From contig AZLU01000001.1 in assembly GCA_002224055.1 (NCBI GenBank), positions 1 to 64,000 of the forward strand: 64,000 nucleotides of DNA. Direction: 5' to 3'. This stretch comes from Pezizomycotina sp. ARF18. Its lineage: Eukaryota > Ascomycota. The notes below the pieces were generated by a model that was not told the DNA's origin, searched no databases, and was given only the letters and a program-made list of their open reading frames with translations. Shown in pieces: positions 43,667 through 55,684 of this stretch; within the stretch, counting starts at the first letter, position 1; every line of letters starts with the position of its first letter. The position numbers and the translations under genes were made by a program.

Positions 43667-44386
43667 AAATAAATAAATAAATAAATAAAGAAATAAATAA
43701 GTAAATAAGTAAATAATTAGACTGTTTTTAACCAGTTGGTTATCTATTTCCACTGCAGTAATACAATTTCATCGATTGCCTTTTTACATTAGTGTCGATA
43801 TAGATAAACAAAGGGTTATATTATTGTACGTGAAAGCACGTATATAGTGCTGCTAATGACATTCAGTGAGTTCCTGGACTAGCTAATGGCTAAAAAGGGA
43901 GAATGACAGGCGAAGTATGTATGATACAGATACAGTATACCGTTGATCAATCGATGTAACATATCCAATTTTCCAATATCGCGAGTTGCTCCAAGGATTC
44001 ATTGGATAAACTAATTCAGCAACTAACGCGCGTTAGCTTCATTCATCTATCCTGCTGTGACATCGTGTACCTATGTATCACCAAATATACGAAACATATT
44101 TGCCAGAATGTTTGCGCGAAAGTCCTTGATCCTCAGAATCCGTGTATTGAAGGAAACATGATTTTCTATGAAACGCAAAACAAGATCTATTCAGATATGG
44201 ATGAAACATCGCATTAAATGATTTCGTACTTTCCCTAGGCTATCAGAATTGGTTTATCTTGAGCTATTCGTCAAGTTAACTCAGTTTATACTACCTACAT
44301 AGTCAAAGCAAAGCAAATTCTTGCAAGCTGGGAAGAACGCTCAACAAACCAGTGTAAAACCGCAGATCCAGAACTATATCTGCACA
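43304..44386. other. intergenic with an (AAAT)n microsatellite
   Basis: Besides the microsatellite only short frames without motifs are seen. Confidence 0.5.
43578..43716. repeat. (AAAT)n / (TAAA)n microsatellite, about 140 bp
   Basis: About 34 near-perfect tetranucleotide units with a few AAGT interruptions. It produces an artificial frame of repeated YLFI on the minus strand. Confidence 0.95.
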
Positions 44387-45306
44387 ATGGTTCAACCACC
44401 GCAACCACCGCCAAACATATTCCAGGCAATCCTCAACGGCTACAACACCACCGTCGCCGATCTCGACCCGGCCGGAGCATCAGCTCTCCCGCCAGCCTGG
44501 GAGAATATCCGAACGAGCAACAAGCTATTGACGATTACCTGATGACAATTCGCAATGCCACCCACCTCGTCAATACCGGAGTTGCTCAACGACTTATGCC
44601 TCAGCTCGATGGCATGATCCCTCCGCCTCCGCGCAGTATAACGTAAACGTCTTACCGATATTCTTCATAAGTCCCAGACGAGAACCCGATACTGTACTAC
44701 TAGGTGGCCATGTGGCAGTACCAGAGTCTGCAGGCGATGGAAAGTTGCTTTAACACGATCGCCGAAGCGGCAGCGAACTACCGCCCGGGAGAGATCAACC
44801 TGTTTTTCTTCTACGGACCTCACAACCGAAACTACCTACAGAGCTCGGTTTACTACGTTCTCCACAACAACCCGCCCGGCGTGAACATCAACCACGGCTA
44901 CAGCGCTGTAGAGATGGGATCATCGACCACTTACACGGGACGAACAATCTGCAGCCGCATGCCATGGCTTTGCGTATCGATCCTGGCGGTGCGATTAGGT
45001 ACTACGACCCTTGGTACGACGCGCAGCACAACCCGGCGCCGATGCCTCCGGCAGCAACGGTCATCGCCGCTTGAGCGATCTCTGGTACTCGAACATAGTC
45101 AAGGCGTTTTTAGCGGAGCTTCACCGTCTTGGGCATCCGCTTAGCAATCAAGCGCAGCTTGAAGGGGGGGGAGTTTCCGTTTTTCGACCGCGACGCAGTC
45201 GAGGCGAGCTTGAGCTGGATGAGGATCAGATATGGACTGATCTCTCAGGGCAGCGGCAGAATCCGTTGTATCCCGCCGCGTTCCCTCCGCAAGTTATCAC
45301 CCTAGG
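44387..45306 (+). CDS. orphan protein of about 285 residues
   Basis: ATG at 44387 (MVQPPQPPPNIFQAILNGYN). An intron runs from a GTAAACG donor (about 44645) to TACTACTAG (about 44703). The body reads YQSLQAMESCFNTIAEAAAN, YRPGEINLFFFYGPHNRNYL, VYYVLHNNPPGVNINHGYSA, RIDPGGAIRYYDPWYDAQHN, LSDLWYSNIVKAFLAELHRL, DRDAVEASLSWMRIRYGLIS and ends RSLRKLSP. It is globular, with aromatic and Asn-rich segments and no signal peptide. Several frame jumps, including one at an eight-G run near 45164. No family recognised. Confidence 0.6.
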
Positions 45307-46881
45307 CTGAGAGGATTGTGCTAGAGTATCGAGTGTGTGAATAGAGAAAGAAAACGGTGTATATCTATTGAGAGTGCTCAGATCGGAAATTAGGACAAAC
45401 TTTCAAAAAGATATCTACCTTAGCACATGGGCAAATGAACTAGGATTTATTCACACTGAAATGCTTCGCGTTGGACTGGATAAGGTATTGCTTAGGCTAT
45501 GACGCTTACGCAGCCGAAACTATTTTACAAGAAGTCGAGTAATGTACGAAAATGTATCGAGACGATTATTTATGAAATTCAGAAACAGGAGGTCATATTT
45601 TGATAAAATACAGTCAATTATCTAGCGTGTGTTGATGTTCACCGCCGTCATTTGTTCATCTGAAGGATTATATCATAAAATAAAGGCCTTGAATTGGAAT
45701 AGCTATCGGCGAAATCAGTTATAACTCGGTATCATAAGTTCTGGACTTGTAATCATTACTATTCATATGGACCTCTAACGACGTTCGCCCTTAGGAAGGC
45801 TTGTTTATCAGGAAAAGGCAGAAATATCGCGATCGGAGCCAAACATCGCCTGTCGGAGAATTTCCAGAATATGAGCATTTATGCGAAGATTGAGAAAAGC
45901 TTGTTATTGCTTATCAAGCGGTCGGACCCACCCACTAGAACGGCTATCGCGCCGCCTGAGGGAATTCATGCAAAATTGTACATCGGAATCTGGGACCCAA
46001 TCTAGCAACTAGATAGGAATTAAGCAATTTTTCAACGCCTTAGGACCCACTATCTTCTAGAATTTTGAAGAAACGCTATTCCTATGGACTTAACAATATC
46101 CCGCTACTATCGAGTAATCGAAGTAATGCAACGCCTAGATGAGGAAGAGTCTGGTCTTTCCGATTAATACTACGATATACCGAGGTAGTGCCGATTAGTG
46201 CTGTGGTGATGCGTACTAGAGTGTTAGAGGAATGAGTGTTCTCCTAAAATCCCCTTTCCGGGCGGCGCCTTTCGTCGATACTTTGATATTAACCCTTAGC
46301 CTAGTGCATTATCGTTGATGCAACTCTGATCTTAAAGGAAGTTGAGTAAAAACAGCGGGCTTCTCTCAGGTAGATAAAAACCAAAATGTTTCCGCTTACT
46401 CGATGTTTACACCCAGCGTCATAGTGAAGGCATTCAATATTCATCGGCGATTGGGGTATGTAGCTACCGGTATTGACGGACAATGAGGTATGTTCCGTCG
46501 GAAAGGACCCAGGCTTGGCAACGTCGCACAGGTTTCCCGCTGGATTGGAAGGAAACCGCTACGGTAGGAAACTAGCATTGCAAGCGAATTGATGGTAATT
46601 TCTACGCGTTCCGCTAGATCTCAAGGCTAAGGTGACAAAATAATTCAGCAACATCACTCTCCAAAATCAGTCAAGTTTAATCTCCCCGGCTTATATATTG
46701 CTTGGCTCCTGGATTGCTGTAAAGAATATATATTAGAACGCCTTCGCCCTCCTATGACCATCTTGATTCATGACGATATCAGCTATTACTACGCTCTTTT
46801 TTCAGTCGTCACTTTGAGATTTATTACTTGATTATCCATATCCTGTTCCACACCTTTTACAAACTTTAGTAATAGTAAAAC
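45307..46881. other. intergenic, nothing recognised
   Basis: 1.6 kb without coding signatures, repeats or RNA genes that I can see. Confidence 0.5.
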
Positions 46882-47580
46882 ATGCATTCCTTCACCCTCC
46901 TCTCCCTTATCGCTGGCGCGTCAGCAGCAGCCATCCATCCGCGCGCCGGTTGGGTATCGGGACCCTTCGCCATCAAGCTGGCATCCAATGACACCAGTTA
47001 CGACGGCAAGTACCTTAGCCCCACGACGCTCATCTCCGCAACCGAGGCCAAGGACGCCGCCGGTGTATCCGCAGGTTCCGTCGCCGGAGTCGACGATCAA
47101 CCTCACGCGGTGTTCTACTACCTCGAACGTACCGGCCAGATGTCACAGCCACCTCCGAGCCTGCTCCTCCAGCTGCAGACAAGTTCGACGACAACGACTT
47201 CTACTCCTGGTCCTACGAGGCCGTGCACAACAACCCCGACTCCCTCACGCAGGTCTCACCGAAGGCTGGGGACATGCAGGTGATCTACTTCGCCTACGAG
47301 AGCCCGGATCTGGAGCACATGAAGACGGGAAAGTTGAGCACGTACGTCAGCCTCGACATCATCAGGAACCAGGTTCGCGAGTCCGGAACTGGCGATTACT
47401 GTATATCTGCCAGAACCCCGTGGTGGTGGCCGAGGATACTACGAGGCTTTGAACGTGTGCAGGATGGAGACGACCAGACAGGCCTGGTTGCACTAGCGTT
47501 ACCCTTAAGACCGTCAAAGTCCCCGGCCCAACTAAGGCTGCCCCGATGCTATTGGCGGAAGTCCTCCGGCTGCGCGGTGA
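46882..47580 (+). CDS. secreted protein of about 233 residues
   Basis: ATG at 46882 with signal peptide MHSFTLLSLIAGASAAAIHP. The mature protein reads WVSGPFAIKLASNDTSYDGK, DDQPHAVFYYLERTGQ, a Pro-rich patch EPAPPAADKFDDNDFYSWSY, and then VIYFAYESPDLEHMKTGKLS, YVSLDIIRNQVRESGTGDYC and YYEALNVCRMETT, ending near 47580. One or two cysteine pairs. One base is missing near 47155, and further ones are missing after 47400. Likely a secreted beta-rich protein; the family is not recognised. Confidence 0.65.
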
Positions 47581-47976
47581 TGCCGAGACAATAATCGGAA
47601 ATAATACGCTGTTTCAGCGCCAGGCACCCGGCAAAACATAATAGAGTATCCGAAGCAGAAAAGTCATTTAGAAAAACTAGATAGGGAAAGTTGTTATTAT
47701 CATCTTTGTTTTGTTTCAGTACACTCGATAGACTCAACGGACTAATTTGATTTCGCTTTCATTCACCGCAACACTCGAGAATACGTTTAAGTTCACTTAA
47801 CGCTTTGTGCTTTGTGAGACGTTTGATAATGAATATCGCTATGCTATAAACAGAAAGTACATGGAGAAGATGAGATGAAGAATTACGTAAACGAAACCAA
47901 CCTTTCTGCTTTCATAGCTTCGACATGATATTCTGAACGTCTCCACCTCTAACGAAGGTATCGACAGACCCCCTCA

Positions 47977-49363
47977 TCATCTCCTGACATCTGCCTCATT
48001 AAACTTGCTAAGCATCGTCGGATCAAGTTTGACCTCTTCCAAAGTCTTGGCCTCTATCCTCGTTGCTTTTGTGACTATACTGGCCGGATCTTCCACGCAA
48101 GCCTTGATAAACTTCGACCAGCTGTCGTAGCATTTCCTGCCTCTTGGATACCGGGCCCCAGCATCGCAAAGCAGTGAGGCATAGACATATACTCTCAAAC
48201 ACGACCTTTACGCCCTGTTTCGCCAGCTCTCCGCCATAAACTTCCCTTCATCGTCAGCAATTCCTCGCCTACTTCAACCCACATCGGCGGCGCCCTTCCA
48301 TGATTTCGCAGCACGGGGAGACGAGAGGGTGACAAAGCGCGGCGGTTTCGGCGTATATATGCTTCCTCGCTGGTTTAGTCGGCCAAATTGGGCAGTCTGG
48401 GTACGGCACGCCAGCGCGCTGGACGGGCGGTAGGTAATCAAACTTAACATTCTTGTCTGTGGATGGAGCTGTGCGTGATGTCAAACCAGCCGGAGTTACA
48501 CGCGACTCCGGCGGGGACGGAACCTCCCTTTCTTCTCCGTTCACGTGATTTTAGCATCCATACGTCGGATCTGTAGTTAAGCTGTAACAAGCTCGCGGCA
48601 AGGTTCCGCCGGCGGAGTCGCCGGAAATAACAATGTGCCAGGATCAACCGGTTCGTGATACGCGCCTGGTAGCGGTACAGAAGGTTCATGTATGCCACTA
48701 GGCAGTCCAGGAGCGCTGCTGGGAAATGCCCTTGAGGCGCCAGTCTATAGCGAATAAAAGAACGCGTCCACCGGTCAACTTCGCCAGTTTCGCCGTCGTT
48801 ATGCGATGCGTACATGGGTCCATAAGGTACATCGCACCGCCATGGATGTATAAACCCGTTATTTTGTTTTTAAGCGTGCCATCATTTCGTCATAGCGTGC
48901 CCTTTCGACTTATCGTCGTAAGAGTCGCCGGTTTCCGGGTTGTGGTGCGTGTGCACGTTATGCTTGGGTTCTGCGGTACCCTGTCCATTCAGCCGTGAGA
49001 CCTAAGAGGTCGGCTCGGACTCGTATATCTTCCCTTCATAGATCTCGCCTTCATCTTTCATCGCATCTATAGCGCGGAATAATACCTGCCGAACGGAGTC
49101 TTCGTGGGTCGGGGAGAGTTCACGCCTTGAGATAATCTGTTTCGGACGGATACCGAAATCCTTCAACGATGCCCGCTGGAGCTTGGACAGTGGCAAAGGG
49201 TTCTTAGGTTGTCGAAGAAAGATCGAATGAATGTTACTGTTAGCGCGGTCTGAAGATCCATGTTCGCGGTGTATCGCCAAGATGCAGTGTGTGTAGGACG
49301 GCGGTCTTCGTCAGAAGCGGAACCTTGGCACGACAGCTTCGCGAGGACCGATGTGGTCTCCAT
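47977..49363 (-). CDS. HSL-family alpha/beta hydrolase (steryl acetyl hydrolase-like)
   Basis: ATG at 49363. In order on the minus strand: the oxyanion motif LYIHGGAMYLMDPCTHR, then LAPQGHFPAALLDCLVAYMN, the nucleophile elbow IVISGDSAGGTL (catalytic Ser), YLPPVQRAGVPYPDCPIWPT with KPARKHIYAETAALCHPLVS, PPMWVEVGEELL (acid region) and MPHCFAMLGPGIQEAGNA (catalytic His). The C-terminus VEDPASIVTKATRIEAKTLE matches fungal acetyl-hydrolases that I know. These enzymes cleave acetyl or short acyl esters, in some cases detoxifying sterol acetates. The motifs lie in several frames because of single-base losses. All catalytic elements are present. No clear signal peptide. Confidence 0.8.
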
Positions 49364-51527
49364 TCCTGTGATATCTAGAGAGGAAGATAATGTCCAAACG
49401 GTAAAGACAGGCTTCAGGTTAGCGATGCAGGATTGATAATACTGAGGATGAAAGGACGTATGAGGATCTAAACGAGAGCGTGGAGTGTGGAGAATATCCT
49501 AGACGCTTGGTGACTGCACGGTTGAGGGGAGTAGTTTTAAGACAAGGAAGAATCGATGTTGATGTTAGGGGGCCGGTGAACTTGGAAATAGCCACTGGGT
49601 TTAAGCCTCGGCAGTGGCATGTGAAATCGAAACTGACAAAACTTGAGCCTCAAACTTCCTGAGACTAAATGAAGAACCGTAGAATAGAGAGGTCTATACT
49701 ATCGTATACCGAATTGAGCAAGAGCTCAAGCAAAGCAGACGGAGCTAATAGCAGGTATAGAAATAGAACATCCTTTAATAGGACTAGCTCTGTGATATAT
49801 CTTGTATAAATGGTAAGAGACGTAAAGGAAATAGTCCAGCTTATTACCTAGCTTTCGGCGATGCTACAGAAGCCCGTTAACGTTCTCTGAATCGCGTGGA
49901 ATGCGGGGCTTTAAATATTTTTTGCTATCATAAAGACATGAATACATATTTAAAGAGTTCGACTACAATACTAGTGCACATAGGATCAGATATAACATTG
50001 TAATCTCGAAGTCAAGTTTACTATAGCTATAATCGTTAAGTATGAGCGTTTTCTAGGAGGTGTTATAACCGGATTATAAGCCCACATTTGGTTCAAGGGT
50101 CCTCTTGTAACTCCGTTCCGTTGTACATGAACCGAAAACTACCCATGAACAGTATCCTAAAAAGCCCTGGAGGCCGAAACGCAAGTCAGTCAAGCCGTAT
50201 GCGGGTATAATCTCGAGCTAATGATAAATCTGCCGAGGTTTGCTGTGTAAAAAATATACAGAATACAACGTAATCCTCTATAATCATGTCCGCGTTCATC
50301 TTGAAATCAAAATGAGCGCTGCGGAATATTGATCTCTATCTATTATTTATATAGGTATATTTATATTTTTAGTTACTTCATACATGCAGGCACGATCACG
50401 TATCAAGTTTTACTTATTTCGAATCCAACGATCAGCAAAACCGGTATATTTTCACTAAATATCCAACAACCCTCCTAATCCTATTCAAAGTCCTGGGCCG
50501 GCTTCGTAGGTGCTCCAGTCTTTGATACCGACTTAAATTATCGGCAATCGCAATGTTGATAGCTAGGACTCAGGAGAGCTTCATCAACGAAACCGCGCAA
50601 TTTAAACGAAATTAAGGTAAATTCGTGACTTCTCACTGCATATATACACCTTCGAAAATCATTTAGAAAAAGGGCCCAATTCATTGGACCCAGATCTTCA
50701 GGCGTTGTTTCCTATTAGGGTATTCGTTGAGCGACTTTGCAGCGAAAAAGCTGAGGAAAAGGATTGGTGGCGTGTTGAGAAGCGAATCCGTATAGCCTGG
50801 CGGGCAATATAAAAACGACCCGTGGCTCGACCCGGCTGGAACCCACTGCCGAAGCGGTGAAGTCCACCGGTGCAGAGACGTTTTTTGCAGGTTTTGAATT
50901 CGCCTACGATCAGAGAAGGATGGAAATGCGACTTGATGATTGTTTCTGAGGAAAAGTAGTGATCGATGATTAATAGTCGTGATGTAGTCTAAAGAGGACA
51001 GAAGTGGAATGATGACTTTCCCTTGTATCAATAACAATTATAGGAGTAGGGCGAAATGTTTTTTAAAAGTCTCTCAAGCCATTGGTGTCGAATTTTTATG
51101 GCACTCTGAGCGAAATGAAAGGAAACGACAAGAACACCAAGCCACTTATCACGGTGGCGTCGCTTAGCGCTGCAGCATGGGTTTTTCGCCCCGTGAACCG
51201 TCAAGGGAGGATGGTCTTTCCACGTCCCGTACTTCCGCTGTGCAATTTCCACACGTTTTTTTACAGTAATATAGTGATTATTATTAGTACGTGTTGTGCG
51301 CAGTGGGCTCTATACTCATAATATTGAGAAATCTCACTACGCCGAAAACGTGTCCGCAATAAAATATGCTAATTGAAGAAGTGGATGTTTAAACTCTCTT
51401 TAATGGAAGGGGAGGTTAGTCCTCGTTTCTCCTATTCCATCATCAATTTTACGCATTACGAGCTTTACGAGAATCAATTTAACGTGATTACGACCCTATG
51501 AGGGTGTGATCTTTCCCTTCGATCATC
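49364..51527. other. intergenic, 2.2 kb
   Basis: A 118-codon minus frame (50681-51037) lacks an ATG, and neighbouring short frames have no motif. Nothing recognised. Confidence 0.45.
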
Positions 51528-53263
51528 ATGATTCTTAAGCCCTTCATGATAGAGATAATAGTCGAGTTCGCAATAGCTGTTTTCAGCGTCATAATACGGA
51601 TTTTCGTCCGGACGAGGCTCGTGGGGTTTCGGGATGGCAAGGGGATGATTGGCTTATCCTCCTCGTTATTGTTAGTATCTGAAACCCCATTACTTTACTT
51701 CTTTTTACAACAAGATACTAAAAATTCACGGGTTTGAGACAGATTTGCTTCACGCTCGAAATCGCATTCTTCCGTTAACGGTCAACGAACAAGTCGAAAA
51801 CGGCCTCTCTCAGGTCAAGGAAGGGGATTACTCTCGTGTCACGGACGCACAACAGGTAGCAATAAAGCAAGTCGCACTATGGGATATCGGTGGATGGATC
51901 ATGTACGCGACAGTCATCTGGAGTTGCAAGGGTTGCATGCTGTTTATCTATAATCGGCTCTCGTACTTTTTCTATCTCATTCTCGACATTTGATAATTGG
52001 TGAAGTTTGTCGGGGGGTTTCAGGCGGTTCCGAGCGATGGCGAAGAGGCCGCATCCATTACTGCAAGAAATCTATCTTTGCAAATAAGAGATCACCAAAA
52101 CAGAGGATAGGATTACTGACGAATAATTTTGTATCAAGCTTTGGATTATGGCAGGAGAAAGTGATACGTGCCGCTGCTATAGCGTGTGTACTCACATATG
52201 TCTCTGTTGTAATCACGGTCACTTGCCACTGTCTGCCGCTCAATAAATTCTGGGCGAAGACCGATCATCCTGCGCGTATGTTCCCAGCCGTATTTTCGAC
52301 TTATCAGGCCGTTGTACCGTGGAAAAACTATTCATTTTGGAAATGATGCTAAGGCTGGATTGATAGGCTGTACACTCGACCTAGAAAATTTTTACGTTGT
52401 CGGCATAACGAACTTCTTGTATGGCAGCTCACATTTTATTTTATTCCTTAATGAGGAATTCGCCTTGTTATCTGACTTGTTAATTATACTAGGACCGATG
52501 CGCTTATCCTTGCCGTCCTATACTTTACTATGGCGTATACGTTTACCTTGGCGCCGAAAACTTATCATTGCGTTATTCCTCTGCTCGGAGTCTTCGCTAT
52601 GGTCTGTACAATATTGCGTACAGTCATTTCCGTTATCATCATGGAAAAAACCGAATACGATAAAGCGTACGGAACGGTGTTGGGCTGGGCTTGCCGAGAA
52701 AATTTCGTCGCAATAATCGTCGTCAACGCACCCTGCATAAGCTCTATTTACGTCGAATAAATGGTTTAATCGATCTGGGAACACAAGTCAGGTTAGCGGT
52801 GATAGCGAAGGCAGAGGAATTGTGGGCAGTGGGGGTAGTCACGTCCGATGGGGCAAACGGAAGGTTATAGAAGATACCGGAACTGTCATGAGCGATATTG
52901 GCATCAACGGAGCCGGCGGTGTTGGTGTTAGAGAGTTTGTCGAAGCATTCCCGAACGAAAAGATCCGGGTTGTAGACAGGGACGGGTGGAGGACGCCGCC
53001 TGAAATCGCTTATGGCGCTGGAAGGGAAAGTCAGAGTCGAAGATAAGAACGAGTGGCTGACGCCGCCGCAGCCTGCGGCTACGCGTAACATGTCGATATC
53101 CGAGCGGCAGCGGAAGATGTCGGTAGGTTTTGAGGACCTGGTCGAGGGATCGTGGAGGCAACCGACCACCAGGACGGGAGGCGGGCGTCGAGGGTCGAGC
53201 GAGGGGAAAATTCGAGAAGAGCTTTGCTGTCCGACAACATTTCTAGCCGCCGAGGAGGCGTGA
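51528..53263 (+). CDS. SAT4/rhodopsin-domain integral membrane protein, copy 1
   Basis: Starts MILKPFMIEIIVEFAIAVFS (helix 1), RIFVRTRLVGFRG, then QGDDWLILLVIV (the DDW motif that opens helix 2). Later come DIGGWIMYATVIWSCKGCML (helix 4 region), EKVIRAAAIACVLTYVSVVI, the Cys-rich loop CHCLPLNKFW, VVGITNFL, SDLLIILGPM, LLWRIRLPWRRKLIIALFLC, GVFAMVCTILRTVISVI and ENFVAIIVVNAP. This is the fungal rhodopsin-like PF20684/SAT4 fold with seven helices, often found in receptor-like PTH11-type proteins. A hydrophilic tail (SQVSGDSEGRGIVG, NEWLTPPQPAATRN, SISERQRKMSVGFEDL) ends at 53263. Introns and single-base losses break the frame. No CFEM domain seen. Ligand unknown. Confidence 0.8.
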
Positions 53264-53813
53264 GTAGGGACTCGCGACGGTGGTCGATAATACAGAGTAA
53301 CCAGAAGGAGATCATAAATTTCAGCAGCCGGGAAAACATAGTCGAGGTCCCCGAAAACGTCCCCGAGATGATACAAGAGGCGGCTTGTTCAAAACCGGTT
53401 ATCAGATTTAATGTAAATAATAGGTTCTTCCTTCAAGTCGCCAGCATCGTGTAAGGCGTTTCATTTCTTCGCTTCTCATAATTTCCTTGTCACTGTATTG
53501 AAATCTAGTATCGTGTTTGTTTTATGGGGTTCTTTATCACAACTTGGCGTAAAAAACAGCTTTGACGATTCAAGTTCTGTACATTTAATAATATTAATCA
53601 AAAGTAAATAACAACCTAATACCACGAGCTTATATAGAAAATAACACACAAGAGGCAGCGGAATTGAGTATACGGATATAGTACATTCTAAGTTGGAGAA
53701 AGATTAATAAATGCTAGTATAAAGTGAAGTGTGCTAATTAGGGCTACTTGCTCTAAAACATATAGTATATGCAATTGCTTATTTAGAACTAGCTCATGGT
53801 CGACGCCGACGCT
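53264..53813. other. convergent intergenic region
   Basis: AT-rich 3' flanks of the membrane protein and the first GNAT gene. Nothing recognised. Confidence 0.5.
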
Positions 53814-54799
53814 TTAATTTTTGGAAGGCAAAGGTCTGATGTTCTTCAATGCCCTATTTCGAAGCTGCTTTGCGCCCCTCGTTTTCAAGTTGTGTACCTT
53901 ACGAAAAATGAGACGGGAATCCGCTCCCTTGACACTTGATCTTTCCTGAAGGTCACCATTTTCAACTCTCACATTTGGAACTGTAAAGACTTGCGCCGCT
54001 GTCTGACGACTCTATGTAAACGTGACTACGCTGCCTATCGCTTCTGCAAGTCCCTCGTCAAGGAGTCTTCTTCCTATACCTCGTCTGTGGTAATCGGGAT
54101 GCACAGCTAGCCTATCAAGGTCTGCATTTTTTGTTAGAACTTGACATTCCCCGTGACGGTCGCTAGCAATGAAAGGTGTGTAGTTTTTTGAATGGTAGTA
54201 TTACGTACCCATCCATTTCCCCGTAGTCTTAATCATGTCCTTGATCTGGTCTGTATTCGCGGCGTATCTGCTTGAAACTCGCTATTCCAGTATCTTGTAT
54301 CCAAAGTTAACTGCTGAATCGTCTTCGAGTTTTGGTAGTGCTATTATCGCCTGGGGTATAAACGCGTCTAGCGTGTGCCATATTGCAAAGCCGACCACCT
54401 TCTCCCTCTTAGTTCGAAAGCCGTCCTCGGCTTTCTGGGTCCACAGCGATCCAAATATAAAACCCACCGTTTTTACAGCCAGGTAAAGCCTTATCGAAGA
54501 ACGCTCGCAGAGCCGTCTCGAATTCTGCTTTTTGCCATGCTTCGTACATTCTGCCACCCCCGGCGCGTGTTGACATGTCCGGGAAAACCGCACAGAGGAG
54601 AGGGTTAGTGGCGAAAGCGGCGCGGTCGACCTCCATAAGATCGTTCACGAGCTCGAAAAGCCTGGGTATGGAGTCAAATACGGGCACCTTATTTCGATAT
54701 CTGTCGGGTTTCGAGCTCCTGCCTGTGGGGAATTCAGGACATGCACCCGGAGAGCGCTGGGACGCGAAGGCGCCTCATCTTCCGCCTCCTGCTTCTCAT
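53814..54799 (-). CDS. GNAT-family N-acetyltransferase, copy 1
   Basis: The N-terminal segment reads ELVNDLMEVDRAAFATNPLL, CAVFPDM, a middle EKVVGFAIWHTLDAFIPQ, the acetyl-CoA-binding motif A LDRLAVHPDYHRRGIGRRLL, and motif B ESSDSGASLYSS. The tail NGDLQERSSVKGADSRLIF runs to KNIRPLPSKN with the stop at 53814. GNAT enzymes move acetyl groups from acetyl-CoA to amines. The substrate is unknown. The start is provisional (ATG at 54799, followed by an acidic EKQEAEDEAPSRPSALRVHV). Two related genes follow upstream on the same strand, sharing the EVDRAAF/RVDSRAF/EIDRFVY opening. Confidence 0.75.
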
Positions 54800-55684
54800 C
54801 TCAGAAATTTGTGAAGAGCCGGCGTAGGAGGCCAAACGGTCATCTTTGGTTTTTCCTTTGCATAATGCTGTGCTATTAACATCTTGGGTATAGTAGGAGA
54901 GGGGAAGGTATTCTGGGTTCTGAAACTTTCGATAAGATCCTTTTTGTACTGCTCGCTCGAGAATTTGCATCGTAGGTCTAGGCATTTGAAGAAACGGGGC
55001 CGCAAACTAGAATCCACGAGATTCCAAGGGTGTACGCAGTAGCAGATTGTCTTCGCTGCGAAGCTTCTTGGTCTTTCAAGCTTTCTATATTCCTGTGTTT
55101 CTGAAACTAAACAAAATGGGATATTCTGATTCCTGAAAAATGCTCAAGTTCTTGACTGAAAATGCGACCCATATCAACATATCGCCTCCCATACCTGCAT
55201 ATCAAGTTTCAAAGCGCAACCTTGGAAATCGCCTCATTCTTTGTAGAATCCCGTTGCCGACTGGAGCGATAAACATCTCAAAGCGACGATAACTACTCCA
55301 GCCGGAATTCCATAACAGCAGAATATACCTCATATAGCTCATTGCGTGGTAGAGTACGAATGTATATGGGCATTGTAGAAAAAAAGAGCTTAGCCGGTAC
55401 GTCAATCAGTAATCATTGAGTTACACTCGTTTCTTTCTGAAGCGAGCGAAGACTTACTATACAGCATGTGGCTGGTGGTTCATCTTTGCCGCTAGCTGAG
55501 GCCCTAAGATGATACTAGTTACAAACGGACCCTTAACTTAACTTGGGGTTTTTGTAGTTACACAGGGGTCAAAGTCAAGCAGCACATACAAGGGAAACAA
55601 GGACAACATTTGATACGCTTGAATTACTTGAGATATTCTAAATTGAGAATCAAATGAAGATATCTATTGAAAATACATCGAGAG
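54800..55684. other. intergenic between GNAT copies 1 and 2
   Basis: A minus-strand frame at 54796-55017 (MDSSLRPRFFKCLDLRCKFS) is open but not GNAT-like. Nothing else recognised. Confidence 0.45.

Noticed and set aside
43529-43753. 74-codon frame of YLFI repeats
   Set aside because: Produced purely by the AAAT microsatellite.
52744-53376. 210-codon minus-strand frame near the first SAT4 gene
   Set aside because: It overlaps the hydrophilic C-terminal tail of the plus-strand membrane protein; the plus reading connects to the membrane helices.
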